A stretch of 64,000 nucleotides of DNA from Cymbidium sinense (lineage: Eukaryota; Streptophyta; Magnoliopsida; Asparagales; Orchidaceae). Position 1 is the stretch's first letter. The number at the start of each line of letters is the position of its first letter. This document shows, piece by piece, positions 28,321 to 40,689 of this stretch. The stretch spans positions 68,716,443 to 68,780,442 of the forward strand of contig CM038229.1 in NCBI GenBank assembly GCA_021442155.1, given 5' to 3'. The notes below the pieces were generated by a model. The model worked only from the letters and a program-made list of their open reading frames with translations, searched no databases and was not told where the DNA came from. A program made the position numbers and the translations under genes.

Positions 28321-28418
28321 TAAGTTTATAAAGCTACAGCAATGGATTTCAGCATTTCTAAAATATACATTTTTCACAGTAACAACAGTTTAAAACCGCT
28401 GCTAGTGAGTGCTATCTA

Positions 28419-29047
28419 AAGTGCAGCGTTTTGGTTGTCCGAGAGAAAGAGTGCTAAGTAAACTGCTGATTTCAAAAGTATATGTTTCATTTCTGTATCC
28501 TCATCTCATTGCGTTTAATTGTTTCTGAGTTTTGGTAGGTCCATTATATTGGACTTTCTTCTGTTCGTTTGTTTTAGTCCTTCTGCATTTGCTCTGTTTA
28601 AGTTTTCCTTTACTTTATTTGTTAAAATTGATTAATAATTATATTTGACTTCTAAGTAATAAATTTATTCAAAATTACTAAGAGTTCGATAGAATAAAAC
28701 TATCAACTATTCTTTAAAACAACTCTGATCTCATGAGTATTTCAAGGCATTTCGCATGTACTGTTCAAGGATAACATTAAAAATAAATAAGTGAAGTACA
28801 GCTTATGAATAGGTGAACTCAATAATAGATGCTTTCTTTTGACATCCTACAAATATGAAAGATGCTTTGCCTAACTTCTACTTAACAACAAATTCTCGTA
28901 AAAAGTATTTCCATCTCAATTTGAAGCTCTATTCTACTTTTAAGCAAGGCTCAGCCAGCTAAATATTTTAGTTTGTGTCTGCAACACAGCTCTCAAAACG
29001 AACCCTTACCTATTTCAAAGAATTAAGTTTAGACACTAACCTCTTCC
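28419..29047 (+). promoter_or_regulatory. Upstream region of the O-methyltransferase pseudogene
   Basis: This AT-rich sequence just before the ATG at 29048 is where promoter and leader would lie. I could not single out a convincing TATA box. Confidence 0.25.
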
Positions 29048-30316
29048 ATGGAGGGTTTTCATGATATTGGAGAAGATATACAGTCCCAAACTCTAGTGTG
29101 GAACCACATCTTAGCCATCGTGGACACAATGGTCCTCAAATGTGCCCTCAAACTACACCTCTTTGATGCCATACATTCCCATAGCTCGACAAATCACCAT
29201 ATCTCCTTGATCGAGCTCGCAACCTCGTTAACCATACCTTCCACACTAATCACCACTCTTCGCCGCATAATGCGTTATCTTGGTCACATGCGTTTGGTCA
29301 ACATCATCCATCACAAGACAACATACGAAGAAACTAACACTCTCACCTCCGCCTCCTCTATCTACCTTAGAGAAGGATCAGAGAAGAGTCACGACGCTTT
29401 TGTTAGATATCTCATCGAAGAAGATATTCTTATAGCGATGCATGTGTTAGATGCCTATCTTATAAAAGAGGATGCTGTGTTACCAATTGAAAAGGTGATG
29501 GGAGAGAGGTTTTTTGAATGGACGAGGAGGGATGTAGTGTTGAGTAAGAAGTTTGATGATGCTATGACTTGCACTGTAGAGGCAGTTGTGACAGGATGTT
29601 CGATGGCATTCGAGGGAGTGGAAGTGATGGTGGATGTTGGAGGTGGAGTAGGAATGTGGCGAGAGCTTTGGCTAAGGCTTTTCCAAGTATGAAATGTATT
29701 GTCTATGACTTGCCTCGTGTGGTGAAGAATGAGATGAATGTTGAAGGTGTTGTTTATTAAGTTGGAGATATGTTTGTTTCTGTGCCACCTGCAGACTGTT
29801 TTCTCATTATGGCGAGTGAATAATTTTATGATTGATACTCTTGGTTAAGATGTAACTTTTTTTGACTGGTTTAAATTCTTTTTAAGCTCATTTATTTGTT
29901 ATCTAAATATGTTTAACCAAATGTTAACTGTAAATATTATATATTATAATATTATGACAAAAAATAATATTTTTGTTTGCTTCTATAACTACTTATTTTA
30001 TACTTTTTTTTAACGTGGGCAGCGAGTGCTACATGATTGAAATGATGAAAAAGCATTAGAAATTTTAAAGCGTTGCCGAGAAGCTATTGTTGAAGACAAA
30101 GGAAAATTGATCATAGTGGATATGATTATCAAAGAAAATGATAACAAAGATATAAAACATATAAAGCTTGCTTTTGATATTTTGATTATGACTTATGCTG
30201 GTGGAAGAGAGAGGACAGAGAAAGAATGGAGAAGCCTACTTTTCAATGAAGGCTTCAGTCGTTGCACTATCACCCATATCAAAGCTTTGCAGCATGTCAT
30301 TAAAGCAAAACCATGA
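29048..30316 (+). pseudogene. O-methyltransferase pseudogene (COMT/ASMT-like plant class)
   Basis: Exon 1 starts at 29048 (MEGFHDIGEDIQSQTLVWNH) with the plant dimerisation domain, then the SAM-binding loop VDVGGGVG near residue 197. A 1-base deletion at about 29658 shifts the frame; the true continuation (ARALAKAFP, YDLPRVV) is read in the next frame to a TAA near 29758. Exon 2, after an intron of about 0.2 kb, reads LHD-stop-NDE (HDW with Trp TGG changed to TGA), then ILKRCREAIVEDKGKLIIVD and [11 protein letters not shown], ending with a stop at 30314-30316. The His-Asp of the catalytic region survives. Such enzymes methylate phenolic hydroxyls using S-adenosylmethionine; the substrate cannot be told. 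One frameshift and two stops make it a pseudogene. Confidence 0.9.
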
Positions 30317-30331
30317 CAAGTACTATTATGA

Positions 30332-30432
<101 letters not shown>

Positions 30433-31284
30433 TGCTAGAAAAATCAGATTATGGGAGTAAAGTTTACGCTTCTTGGGAGTCCAAAGACAATACTATTTAA
30501 AGAGCGGACAATAAAACTCCAGAATTTTTACATGGAAAACCTCAAAAAGAGGGAAAAACCACGGAGCCTAGCCCAATAAAAAGCTTCCACTATGTATCTG
30601 TTTCAGAGTACAAGATCTTCCGACACGGGATTAGAATATATGAGAAATGGACAATGCTAGTGTATAAATGTCGACGACGATGTTGACGACGAAGTCGAAG
30701 ACGATGTTGACGACGAAGTAAGATGTTGGCGGCGACCGACGGCAAATATGATTTATGATGGCAACAACAATGGTCGACGACGGCGAGATCGGCCGGGCGG
30801 TGATGGCCGTCGGATGGATGACGACCGTCAGTGGCACGATTGTGCTTGGAGGATCTTTAGAGCTCTCTCTTGCTTGCCTCCCTCCTCCTTCACTTGGGCT
30901 CCCCTCATATGAGGAATGAGGGGCTATTTATAGATTGGAGGAGTGGCGTCTCTGTAAATACATGCAAAACCCGCATACCCACTTCATCTGGACGGCTCAA
31001 AATGATCCCTTTGATCATATGATGTATTATGTGCATTTGAATGCTCAAATGAAGTTGGAATTGTAAGATCTTTGGCTTGTTGGAACCGCCTCATCGACGC
31101 CGATGATTATAAACACTTCATATTTGAGAGCTATTTAGGGATTTAACGCGATATCCCAAAGTTTCCAAGGATATTTTAAGAGCTTGATCTCGACCGGTTT
31201 CAACTTGGATCGCCTTGCTTTTAACATCAAGATTCGTGCTTAATAATTTTTTAAGTGTCATATCGCCCCTATTTTTGGATGACA
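30433..31284 (-). repeat. LTR (left, 3' LTR) of Tat-like retrotransposon 2
   Basis: The minus strand runs from TGTCATCCAAAAATAGGGGCG (31284 downward) to TTCTAGCA (30433). It shares the block GTGGTTTTTCCCTC..TTTGAGGTTTTCC with the partial right LTR and the overall plan with the LTRs of copy 1. A minus-strand TATA box CTATAAATA is at 30925-30933. The long pyrimidine tract of copy 1 is largely absent. Confidence 0.75.
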
Positions 31285-31929
31285 TTATCTCAATCATTCA
31301 AAAATATATGTCAAATACTTGAAAATAGCAAATTCTTCAATGAAATTTGATTGTCCATTAACCGCATTTTGAGAGAAGATCTTCAGGAGCACATATTATG
31401 ACTATTAAGTCGATGCAAAATGCAAATGCGCAGGCAGTAGCGTGCGCGAGATTTCGAGGTTACGGACCCATCCCGGCGACGAGCTCGAAGCTGGCACGCC
31501 CAGGCTGCTGGTGCCACAAGACATGCCGCATGGGCTCGTGCATGTCATGGTTAGGCAGCGGAATAATTTCGCCGGGCGGCCCGACGCCATGGTATCAGCG
31601 GTCGAATCTCGGAGGCGCTGCGTCACGGGGATCGCTGGCCTGGTCATGGTCGGAAGATCGGTGCACGGAACCAGCGGGAGAAGCAGCCCAGCCTCGAAGG
31701 AGGTGAATGAACGTCGGCCAAACGCTGAGTCGGAGGTTACCGAGCCACGCCGAGCGGTTGCACTGTCGCGCTGCGCTGAAGCGAAAGGGCTGAGGGCGAA
31801 TTGACCGGCTGGCCGGTCGACGGGCGGTAGCCGCGGTGGCGAGCGCGGATGACGGGCGGTCCTGCGCGTCACGGCCCGAATGACGGTTTTGATGGTTTCC
31901 GGTGGTGGTTTTACCCATTTGCTCTGGTC
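31285..31929. other. G+C-rich non-coding segment inside retrotransposon 2
   Basis: This lies between the 3' LTR and the opposite-strand TATA box. Overlapping ORFs on both strands (31398-31995) come from high G+C and show no domain. Element 1 has similar G+C-rich sequence at 7085-7330. Confidence 0.5.
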
Positions 31930-31936
31930 TATAAAA
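31930..31936 (+). promoter_or_regulatory. Opposite-strand TATA box upstream of array 1 (element 2)
   Basis: TATAAAA in the context GGTCTATAAAACCTCC is preceded by TTTTACCC and followed by the array from about 31990. It is in the same position as TATAAAT at 7372 in the other element. Confidence 0.4.
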
Positions 31937-31984
31937 CCTCCTAGAAAAGGAGAAGGCACCTTCTTTTCTTCTTGAAAGAAGGTA

Positions 31985-32330
31985 GTTGAGATCAAGACCG
32001 TAGTTCATACTGCAGCTCCGCTTTTCCTCGAAAGAGGTGTTAACTAACCTCGCCGAACCGACGGATCGATCAAGACCCATAGTTCATACTGCAAGCTCCG
32101 CTTTTCCCTCGAAAGAGGTGACTCCGGACCGACCGGATCGAGGTAATCAAGACTAGTTCATACGGCAAGGCTCCGCTTTTCCCTCGAAAGAGGTGTTAAG
32201 CGACCTCGCCGACCACCGGACGGAATCAAGACCGTAGTTCATACGACAAGGCTCCAATTTTCCCTCGAAAGAGGTGTTAACTGACCTCGGACCGACCGGG
32301 TTTGGAGGCGATCAGAGACGATAACCGAGC
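31985..32330. repeat. Minisatellite array 1 of retrotransposon 2 (about 5 units of about 75 bp)
   Basis: Unit: GATCAAGACCGTAGTTCATAC, GGCTCCGCTTTTCCCTCG, AAAGAGGTGTTAAC, then GACCTCGCCGACCGACCGGA. It keeps the GATCAAG start of the array in element 1, but the body of the unit differs. Confidence 0.85.
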
Positions 32331-32689
32331 GGGTTGACGCAATGCGACATACGGCCGATGGTGGTTATGGCCAACGGGAGGTGGTGGTTATGACAACTGG
32401 AGACAATGACGGGTGACCGGCATCGTGAAGATTGTGATGTCAGACCGGCGACGGTGTTGCGGCTTTCGGCATGGGGTGGTCGCAAAGAATCGCGAATGGC
32501 GACGCATAATCGCGTGAATAGCGATGACGAAATTTGTCATGATGGCCACGGACCGCGAAGTTGATACGGCGACCCCTAAGTTACGGCCGACGGGGTGGAA
32601 TCGATGCCGATGGCGGCATTCAGTAGTCGGCGGATGACCCGGCCGTGAGATGGTCGAATCGCTGGCGACCGACGATGATGAGGATTTTT

Positions 32690-32965
32690 GACCTAGCCAA
32701 GGTTGTTTGTCAAGTTACCGGCGACGCCAACGTATGGAAGAGGTTGGATTGAATCGAGATTTGACCTATCAGGTTGTTTGTTGTTATACGACGTTAACAT
32801 GAAAGAGGTCGAAGTCCACCAAGGACCTTTTGACCTATCGGTTGTTTGTCGAGTGTTAGATGACGCGTTAACTGGAATGGAAGAATTGAATCAGATTTTG
32901 ATTTTGACCTAACCGGTTGGTCGAGTGTGACTCGACGTTAACTGTATGGAAGAGGTCCGATCAAG
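32690..32965. repeat. Minisatellite array 2 of retrotransposon 2 (about 4 units)
   Basis: Units of about 60-75 bases contain GGTTGTTTGTCGAGTG, GACGTTAAC, TATGGAAGAGG and TTTTGACCTA, matching array 2 of element 1 (8761-9630). Confidence 0.75.
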
Positions 32966-33218
32966 TCCCCTTGGGATTGATCATGCACAGATACAACGTG
33001 AGTTGTATATTTCAAGTGGGAGGATTAAATGAAGAAAAATAAGCTTATAAGGAAAATCCATAAACTCATTACTTTGATAATGTCGATACAATATTGTCAT
33101 AAGATAACTTAACAAAAGGGATAAGATACATTTTTAGAGAGAGTTAACAAAGGACAAGAGGTGGAGAGGAAAGGACAAACGAGCTAAATTAAATATTACA
33201 ATTTTTATACACCAATGA

Positions 33219-33983
33219 TTACATATAACACTTTTCAGAGACCCTCCATATTCCAAGTTTTAATGAATATTTTTCCTCTGGATCGTTGGTCATAGCTTGA
33301 CTGTGGTCATCGATAACGTGGGGAGTGATCTTTTTGTGCAAAACCCTCTGAGGTACTTCTTTATTTTGAAGATTAAAATTCTCGATGTTGAAGGTCACCG
33401 AAGGGCGTGGTTGAGCTTGTTTGAGGTAACATGATTGTGCTATTTGTTGATTTCCACAGACCACTCCAACCTCAATGTGAGTTTGATATTTTATCTTAAG
33501 ATGAGGTACCGAAGTCACAGCACCGAAGATTGATTGGAGGGGTCTTCCAAATATAGCGTTGTATGCTGAATTTGACTTGACCACTATGAATTGAACTGAG
33601 TGAGTGACTTGTTAAGGAAATTCTCTGAGAACAACGGGAAGGGTGATTGTCCCCTTCACCTGTATAGGGCGATTATCAAACCCATATAACTGCCTTGGGT
33701 TGAAGTTTTAACCAAACCCATGCTAAGAAAGGTGGAGTAAAATAAAACATCAACGAACTCCCATTATCAATCAAAATTCTCTTAACAACATAACATGGGT
33801 CACCAATCCCCGCACTGATGACAAGAGGATCTTGATGTGGAACTTGGACTCCTTCCAAGTCTGAGTTATTAAACGTGATGGGATAATTAATACAAGATTT
33901 TTTAAACTCTGGCTCTTCAAAGGCTGCGATGAAGATTTGATTAGATAGTAGTGGCCCACTCGCAATCGTTTCAATTTCTCCAA
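33219..33983 (-). pseudogene. Retrotransposon 2 aspartic protease region
   Basis: The minus frame 33676-33858 contains VKRILIDNGSS, a Ty3/gypsy aspartic protease active site in the Tat-type form DNGSS (retroviral DTG position). The frame 33219-33584 continues with VKSNSAYNAIFGRP and HLKIKYQT, which follow the active site in Tat elements. The frame between is interrupted. Nothing resembling reverse transcriptase follows; the sequence turns into minisatellite DNA. Confidence 0.8.
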
Positions 33984-34019
33984 CTATTTGATGACTATTA
34001 TGTTGTTTCTGTGATGATT

Positions 34020-34960
34020 ATCCCGGTTACCCCCCAGTTGGAGCTATGTTTGTTTGAGTTGATTGGTTTTGCACAAATTGACGTAGATATCCTTGCTGAA
34101 TGAGCCTCTCAATTTCCTCTTTGAGTTGTTTGCATGCCTCAGTAGTATGTCCACGACTTCGGTGGAAGTGACAATATTGCTCGATTTCGAATTTGGTTTA
34201 TGCGCCACTTGATATTTTCTTCATCTCGAATAGCCATTAGGAGGTTAACACGATGTGTTCGGCATGTATTCCGCCGTGGTTCATGCGGGCCGTGGAGGGA
34301 AATCATGACTGCCTTGTTGCTTCTTCTGATGGGATTGTTGATCTGTGTTTTCTAGAGCACTCTTACGTGGATTGTTCAAATTATTTTCGATGGGCATTAA
34401 TAGTCTCATCATAAATGCTTCCACACGGTGAACTAAGTCCGATATGGACCGTATCTGCATTAAGTGACGAAGTAGCCCCAAGTCTCTATTATGAGCCGGA
34501 GAATCTCTGAAGTATTCTTAGATTCACCCTCATTTTGACTAATGTCGGAGAGATGGGAGGAATCTTTAATGATCCTCGGTTGCAATGAACTTTTCTACAA
34601 AAATCTTGGCGAAGTTCACAAAGGTATGGATGGATTCCCTTGGAAGGGAGTAGAACCCGCGAAGCTTGTCCTTGAGGGTAATCGGAAAGACGACAAAGCG
34701 GTGTCGAGCTCGGATATGCATGATCCCAGAATGGTCGATGTGTTCATGAGTCGCCTTCATAGGAATTAATGTTCGAAGCTTGAAACCCACCGAATAGGAT
34801 GTTGAAGAATACTAAAGGTGAGGATTCCTCATAGCCGCGGTGAGGGGGAAGATAATTTCTGTCTTGAAGGTGAAATTCGTCTTGCATTAAGCATCGTAAT
34901 TCTGCACGTATAACATGACGAGTGGAGTCAACAGGACGAGAACGCGTACTACCCACAATA
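34020..34960 (-). pseudogene. Retrotransposon 2 gag region
   Basis: Minus-strand pieces at 34566-34790 (FPITLKDKLRGFYSLPRESI, then TFVNFAKIFVEKF) match the capsid region of plant Ty3/gypsy gag, which usually reads TLKG-A-WF-LP-SI and F-FV-QF. A piece at 34281-34481 (LMQIRSISDLVHRVEAFM) follows. Frames are broken. Confidence 0.7.
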
Positions 34961-35352
34961 ATGGTGGATTAGCACTGAGGACGCGTGATGGATGAGTAGA
35001 ACTGCGTCAAGAAATCAGATCACCGGAAGAGGAACTTCATCGCCGTGGAGATTAGCATTTTGACCTCAGCACGATCGATCTTGGGGAGATGTGTTTGCGC
35101 AGAAGGCCTGTGTTCCTCGCAAAAGTCGGATCATCTCATTTTGAGACTCTTCCATTCCACACATCTTCTAAAGAGATTCCGCCACGCCTTCACCGATGAT
35201 CACGCTATCGAGGAAGTGAGGCGAAGGTTACGCCCTTGGTTCAATGATTGGTTTCGAGAGTGATGGGAGTTGGAGCGGAGGCTTGTTACAGTAAACCTAT
35301 TGGCCATGACGGGTTTTCACAGAATTGTGATTGAGGGTTCCTTTCCCACGAT

Positions 35353-35550
35353 GGCGCCAAGCTATGAAAAACAAGTTCATGAGAGTTTATGCCTTAGCTA
35401 AAAACACACACATGTATTTAAAGGACAATAAAACTCCACTTTTACGAAAACCTCAAAAGAGGAAAACCACGCCGAAAAGCTTCCACTATGTATTTGTTTG
35501 AGTACAAGATCTTCCCGACACCGGATTCTGAGTGTATATGAGAAATGGAC
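35353..35550 (-). repeat. Truncated 5' LTR of retrotransposon 2
   Basis: About 200 bases match the left LTR (GGACAATAAAACTCCA, AAAAGCTTCCACTATGTAT, GTACAAGATCTTCC, GAGAAATGGACAA). Similarity ends after GTTGCTAGT at about 35550; the promoter part of this LTR is gone. Confidence 0.7.
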
Positions 35551-35827
35551 AACAGTTGCTAGTAATAGAAATGGACAAGATCTTTCCTTATATATATATA
35601 TTACTTGTTTAAAAAGATGAGAAATTGTGTGACTCAAAAAATTTCTATGAATAAAACAAACTAAGTAGAAAGATTGAGGAAAGTGATTATAGTAAAGTTT
35701 CACTCAAAGTAAACTTTTGATTTTGAATAATACCTTGTCTCTGAAACAATCGCTTTAAGTATACAACTTTTCTAAAATTCTATTCGAGAGTTAAATTATA
35801 CACACAAAATATTAGCAAGTTTGTGCA

Positions 35828-35909
<82 letters not shown>

Positions 35910-36105
35910 AAATAATATAATTAATAGTAAAAATATTATAATAATTAAACAATTTGATTAATCTTTTAAAAAATTTATAAATTTTTTAACAAATTAATAA
36001 TAATAATTTATATATAATTTAATATATTTAAAAAAAATTTATAAAATTTTGTATGTTGAAAAGAAGATGCTATTCCACAACTTTTTACGAGGACTTTGTG
36101 GATTG
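35551..36105. other. AT-rich spacer with (CT)n and (TA)n
   Basis: (CT)n at about 35828-35847 runs into (TA)n at 35851-35906. No coding signal. Confidence 0.8.
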
Positions 36106-36108
36106 TAA

Positions 36109-39100
36109 CTTTTTTTTTTTTTTAAAAAAAATTCCATATAGGAGAATTTTATTGCTACAATAAAAATGTTATAAGATCCTTAAAAGGGGGATAAACTCAA
36201 GCAACTACTTCTCAAAGAGCAACAAACACTATAGTAAATCCTGGCTAAGTACAACCAAACATCGAAAATAGAAAAGGAAGCAAAAATACTAATAAAAAAA
36301 GAAAGCATTGGCGATCGGTAGAAGATCCGAGGATGAGAAAAATCTATGCCTCCAAGAGAAGGAACCGCAAAGAACAACAATCTACAACCATGTAGAAGAA
36401 AGAGTTAGCAACGTCAGTGATACAAGTTAGTTGAAAGTAAGACAGAAAAAAAGGTATAGTTAAATATGAGGAGAAAGGCTCAGGCTCAGTCACACCAAAT
36501 TGGGGTAGCCGCAAACATGAGCATCCAAACTTCAAAGGAAGGGTTACATCAGACGCGCTACCACCAGCTAAGGAATGGGTGAAAATATCCCAACTATCAT
36601 AGCCTACAAACCAGGAAAATAGATGAAAGTCGTGGTGAATCTTGATACCGCATAGCATACCACAAACATAATGGAGGAGAAGTCACCACAAGTCCTAATG
36701 ACAAAGGGATGACACCACTCCTTTCTAAGATAATAAACACCAGACAATGCCCAAGTAACAACATAAATAATAGCCAAAAACACCCCAAACTAGAGAACCG
36801 CAGCAATCAGAGTTACCTGCTTACCAAGCCACAACCACATACACATGGGAGAGAAGACAACATAAATCAGAATGGTAAAGGGATGACACCACTCTTTTTT
36901 AAGAAAATAACACCCAAGCAGAGGCAACATAATATCAATGCACAACCCACAATAAGATCACCCCATAATGAGGAAATCCCAGTCAAATGAGCAGATGGAA
37001 TCATCCACCATATTAATAGCATGATACAACATTTTATTTGCATTTTTAAAAGAGATAAGTATAGAGTGAAATAGTGGATATTGCCATACATCAAGTTCAC
37101 AATTAATAAGGATGACCACATGGCAGTGAACAGACCATAGAGCCAAGCAGAATCCAACCACATTAGGTAGCCTGCTGAACAACAAAATCCAAATAAAGAA
37201 CCATTCAGTGAATAGCCAGAAAGAAGAAAAAAAGAAAACCAAGCCAGAAAGTTGAAACCGAATAGTGGGCCGTTAGGGCATAATAGAGCAGAGGTAAGAT
37301 TCATTAAAATAACAGCAGTAAAGGGCTTCATATCAAGTAAAGTGATAACAAGATAAAAGGATCAGCAAAAAATAGATGTTAACATATACCATAAGGCTCC
37401 ACTAGCAAGGTTAACCACCAGTCAACGAAAAAAAAGACATTCGAAAAAACACAATAGCTCACCATACACGCAAATTGGGAGGATCAAGCACCAAGATTAA
37501 AAGCGGGTAGCCACCATACCATAAGGGAAAAATAGATAAGAAAGACCCACATATAGTAAAGAGTATAAATAATAGTTGGGGTTACAGCAATAAGATTCAC
37601 CATTACATGATATCCAGAAAATAGGTGTAGGGAAATGCATCATAAAAAGAAAACACTCATAGAAGGAAATAGAATTAATAGCATAGACCCATCTAACCCA
37701 GAGCCACAAGCAAGCCACAGCTAGCAACAGCATCCATCGGCAAAACAGAAGGGATAAATGGCTAAGAACTTCTAACATAAGGCAATCCAGTTTTATCAAG
37801 ATTCATAAGCCCCCTTAAGAGGGAGGAGATATCATCATTGGAGAACATATTCAATGAGGAGGACTTTGCTCCCCAATTAGCAAGAAAATCGGCACAGGAG
37901 TTACCTTCCCGGTAGATATGAGAAATATGACAGTCTAGGATGGCAAGAAGTCTCCTCGTATGACTAAGTAAATAAAACATTTCAGCATTGCCATGAGCTT
38001 CAGCATTTAATTTTCTAAATCCTTTCTAGAAAAAATTTCAAACCATTAATAATAAATGAGGGGATGTAAAGGAGCACCAAAAGCCACACTATGATCTCTT
38101 AAAATCCCCACAACCATAAAAGCCATTAGAAACTGAACCATCACTTGCTTAATGACATGAAAATTCGACTTTTCTGAGATATAATTTTGTGGGTAGGTTC
38201 AATACCAGAAGAAGGAAGATTAATTCCAAAGTTAAAGGCCATATATTTATATCCTTTGAAACTAGAGGAAGTAAGGAGATCAACATTATAAAGAGACCTA
38301 ATTTTACATTTGGCTCTAGCAATAATGCGATGAAAGTTCATAGGGATATCACGATAACATCATTCCTTTCTCACCAAATATACCTTAGAAGAGTAGTGGC
38401 AAGAACAACTTTGACATAGCCTTTAGAGGTATTAGAGAAACAAGTTTCAAGGAGTTGCATGATAGAGAATTATCCATCAAAATGGAGAGTATTAAACATA
38501 CTATCATACCAGCTCCAAACCTTAACAGCAATAGGGCCATTCAGAAACACATGATTCACAGTTTCAATGTGAAAATAACATTGGCATTTAGAGGGGAGAT
38601 GTAAACCTTTTTTGAGGAGGGTAGCATCAATAGGAATGTAGTGCTTTAGAATCATGAGTTAAAATTGAGAAGGAGGTAGGGATAGAAATACTCCATCTTT
38701 TAGAGAAAACTAATGAATCTTGGGATTTAAGCCTGAAAGAATGCCAAACATCCTTAAAAATAAAATCACTAGAGAAGGAATTTTTAATAAGGATTTGGTC
38801 AGATTTATTAGGTAGTGGACAAATATTAAGGATTTTGTTAACAATCACATTTGGGATAATAGAAATTAATTGATTGACATCCCAAGTATTTGAATAATGA
38901 ACTGATTAACCTTAAGCCTCTCAGTGGAATGAGTATTAAGCAAAGAATCAATAGAACCTTATCCCATCCTTGCCAAGAAGGAGGATCTTGAGTTCACACC
39001 CCAAGAGATCAGATTTTTCACTTGATATTACAAAGTCTTCTCCCTAGAATCCCAGTTTGTAAGTACAAGTGAGGGGGTGTTTCCCCTTACAGTATTTGGC

Positions 39101-40555
39101 AAGCATAAATTGCGACCAATAGCTATGGTTATTTCTAAGATTCCACCACATTTTGTAAGAGAAACATTTAATGAAATCTTCTAAAATTTACAACCTAAAC
39201 TACCTTCATTCAAAGTCCCACAACAGTTATGCCAACTAGCCCAATGAACTTTTTTAGAAGAAGAGGTAGAACCCCAAATAAATTTGTTAATAAGTCTATT
39301 AATCCTTTTAATAATAGAAATGTTAGGCACAATAGTGGACAAAATATAGCAAGACAAAGAGGAAAGAGTACTTTTGATCAGGATAAGTCTAGCAAGGAAA
39401 GTAAATGGAACTCCCGTGAGGAAGTTTTCTTATATATTTTGTAAATAACATCGTCAAATAAGGAAGATCTTTTTTAGTTCCTCGATATAAAGGAGACTTG
39501 ATTGGCGGTTTTGATGTGCAAAGGATGTAATGTTCTTAATAGTATAAATCCTAGATGATGAAATCGACAGATAAAACAATTTTATCGGGGTTAATCTTGA
39601 GACCACTTTCCTACCAAATAAAGTAAGGACTTTACATAACTTTTAATATAGAGTAGAACCATTGCGAGAATAATGAAATCATCGGAGTGAGGTGAAAATA
39701 GGAAAGCCACCTCTAATTTGTAGTACATATTAGACATTTTACAAAATATCACTCAAGACTTACGAGAGGTATTTCACAATAATAAAAGAGCCGAGAGAAA
39801 GGAGATCCCATGCCTTAGCCCATGGGGAAGAAAAAAAACCATGGACTTCACCACTAATAAGTAAGGAAAATCAAGAGTTCTCAATATCATTCTTAATTAA
39901 AGTAATAAATTAACTTGAGAATCCAAATAGAGTCAAAATTTTATATAGGAAAGCCCAATCAATGTTATTATAAGCTTTGGAAATGTCCAACTTAAAAAGT
40001 ATGTTACCACAACAAACCTTAGTGTTTAAATCATGAATCATCTCTTGGGCTAACAGAATATTATCAAAAATAGATCGGCCTTTAACAAAACCAGTTTGGT
40101 TGGGGGGGATAACTTTAGGAAGCAAGATACTTAATCTTTTGGCCAAAATATTAGAGATAAACTTAAAAAAGAAACAAAGGCTAATTGGCCTAAAATGGCT
40201 CCAAAGTTCAGGATTTTCTATTTTTGATTAGAACAATGGAGGTGCTAGAAAATATTTGGGAGGATACTTCCCTTGAAAAAATCGAATAGCTTTAATCAAA
40301 TCTTCTTTGATAATATACCGACATTTTGAAAAAATAAGGTAGTAAAAACCATCAGACCACCAGAATCAGATTCATATTCGCAAGAATGGAGAAGCATATT
40401 GTTTTCTTCATCAAAAATGAGATTAGGAATAACTTCAGGCAAGGAGATCTCATCATAGGTCATATTTTTATTAAGGAGCTCAGTAAAAAATGAAACGCCA
40501 GAATTAGTAAGCTTCTTATTATCAATACATTAGGTATCAACATTAATTTTAATTT
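36109..40555 (-). mobile_element. 5'-truncated L1-type LINE
   Basis: On the minus strand from about 40555: decayed reverse transcriptase (frame 39910-40146 with PPNQTGFVKGRSIFDNILLA and KLDISKAYNNIDW), the catalytic region near 39690 shifted out of frame and reading SDDFIIL, the zinc-binding region C-terminal to RT (38470-38655), and an RNase H tail (37762-37980, ISHIYREGNSCADFLANWG). The rest to 36124 is a T/G-rich 3' UTR, which explains several hydrophobic ORFs there. A T12 run at 36111-36123 on the plus strand is the poly(A) tail. The endonuclease is missing by 5' truncation. The 3' UTR contains a short repeat (GGGATGACACCACTC at about 36706 and 36880). Confidence 0.85.
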
Positions 40556-40689
40556 CTTTTGATAAGAAAAATAGTCAATAGAAGTTGAATTCATCCTCTT
40601 CTTGATACTCATCAACAATTTCTCTTCTTACTAGTAACTTTGGTTTGCATCTAAGTGTGGCGGTCAATAGCTCAAAGTTACAATTAAGT

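Larger units (their letters stand above)
27436..28418. repeat. Tandem duplication of about 0.5 kb, each unit carrying a Tourist-like MITE
   Basis: Unit 1 (27436-27938) and unit 2 (27939-28418) share GGTAGGAGCTTGAGG, GGTTGGCCAAAA, GGATGGAGACT and CTAAGGCATGGAAAG at the start, and AAGTTTATAAAGCTA and CTGCTAGTGAGTG at the end. Each holds one MITE copy. Confidence 0.85.
30433..35550 (-). mobile_element. Non-autonomous Tat-like LTR retrotransposon 2 (gag and protease only)
   Basis: The minus-strand order is: truncated 5' LTR (35550-35353), primer-binding region TTGGCGCCATCGTGGGAA (about 35353-35336), gag (about 34960-34020), aspartic protease (about 33980-33219), a non-coding part with two minisatellite arrays, and the 3' LTR (31284-30433). 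No reverse transcriptase, RNase H or integrase is seen. The protease pattern (KRILIDNGSS) and TGGCGCC primer site fit the Tat branch of Ty3/gypsy. The unusual plan is shared with retrotransposon 1, pointing to a non-autonomous family. Confidence 0.75.

Noticed and set aside
31398..32080. Long G+C-rich ORFs on both strands (up to 196 codons)
   Set aside because: They overlap each other in conflicting frames inside a non-coding part of the LTR element and have no recognisable motif.
36180..37799. Several hydrophobic minus-strand ORFs resembling membrane proteins
   Set aside because: They lie in the T/G-rich 3' UTR of the L1 LINE, between its RNase H and its poly(A) tail.
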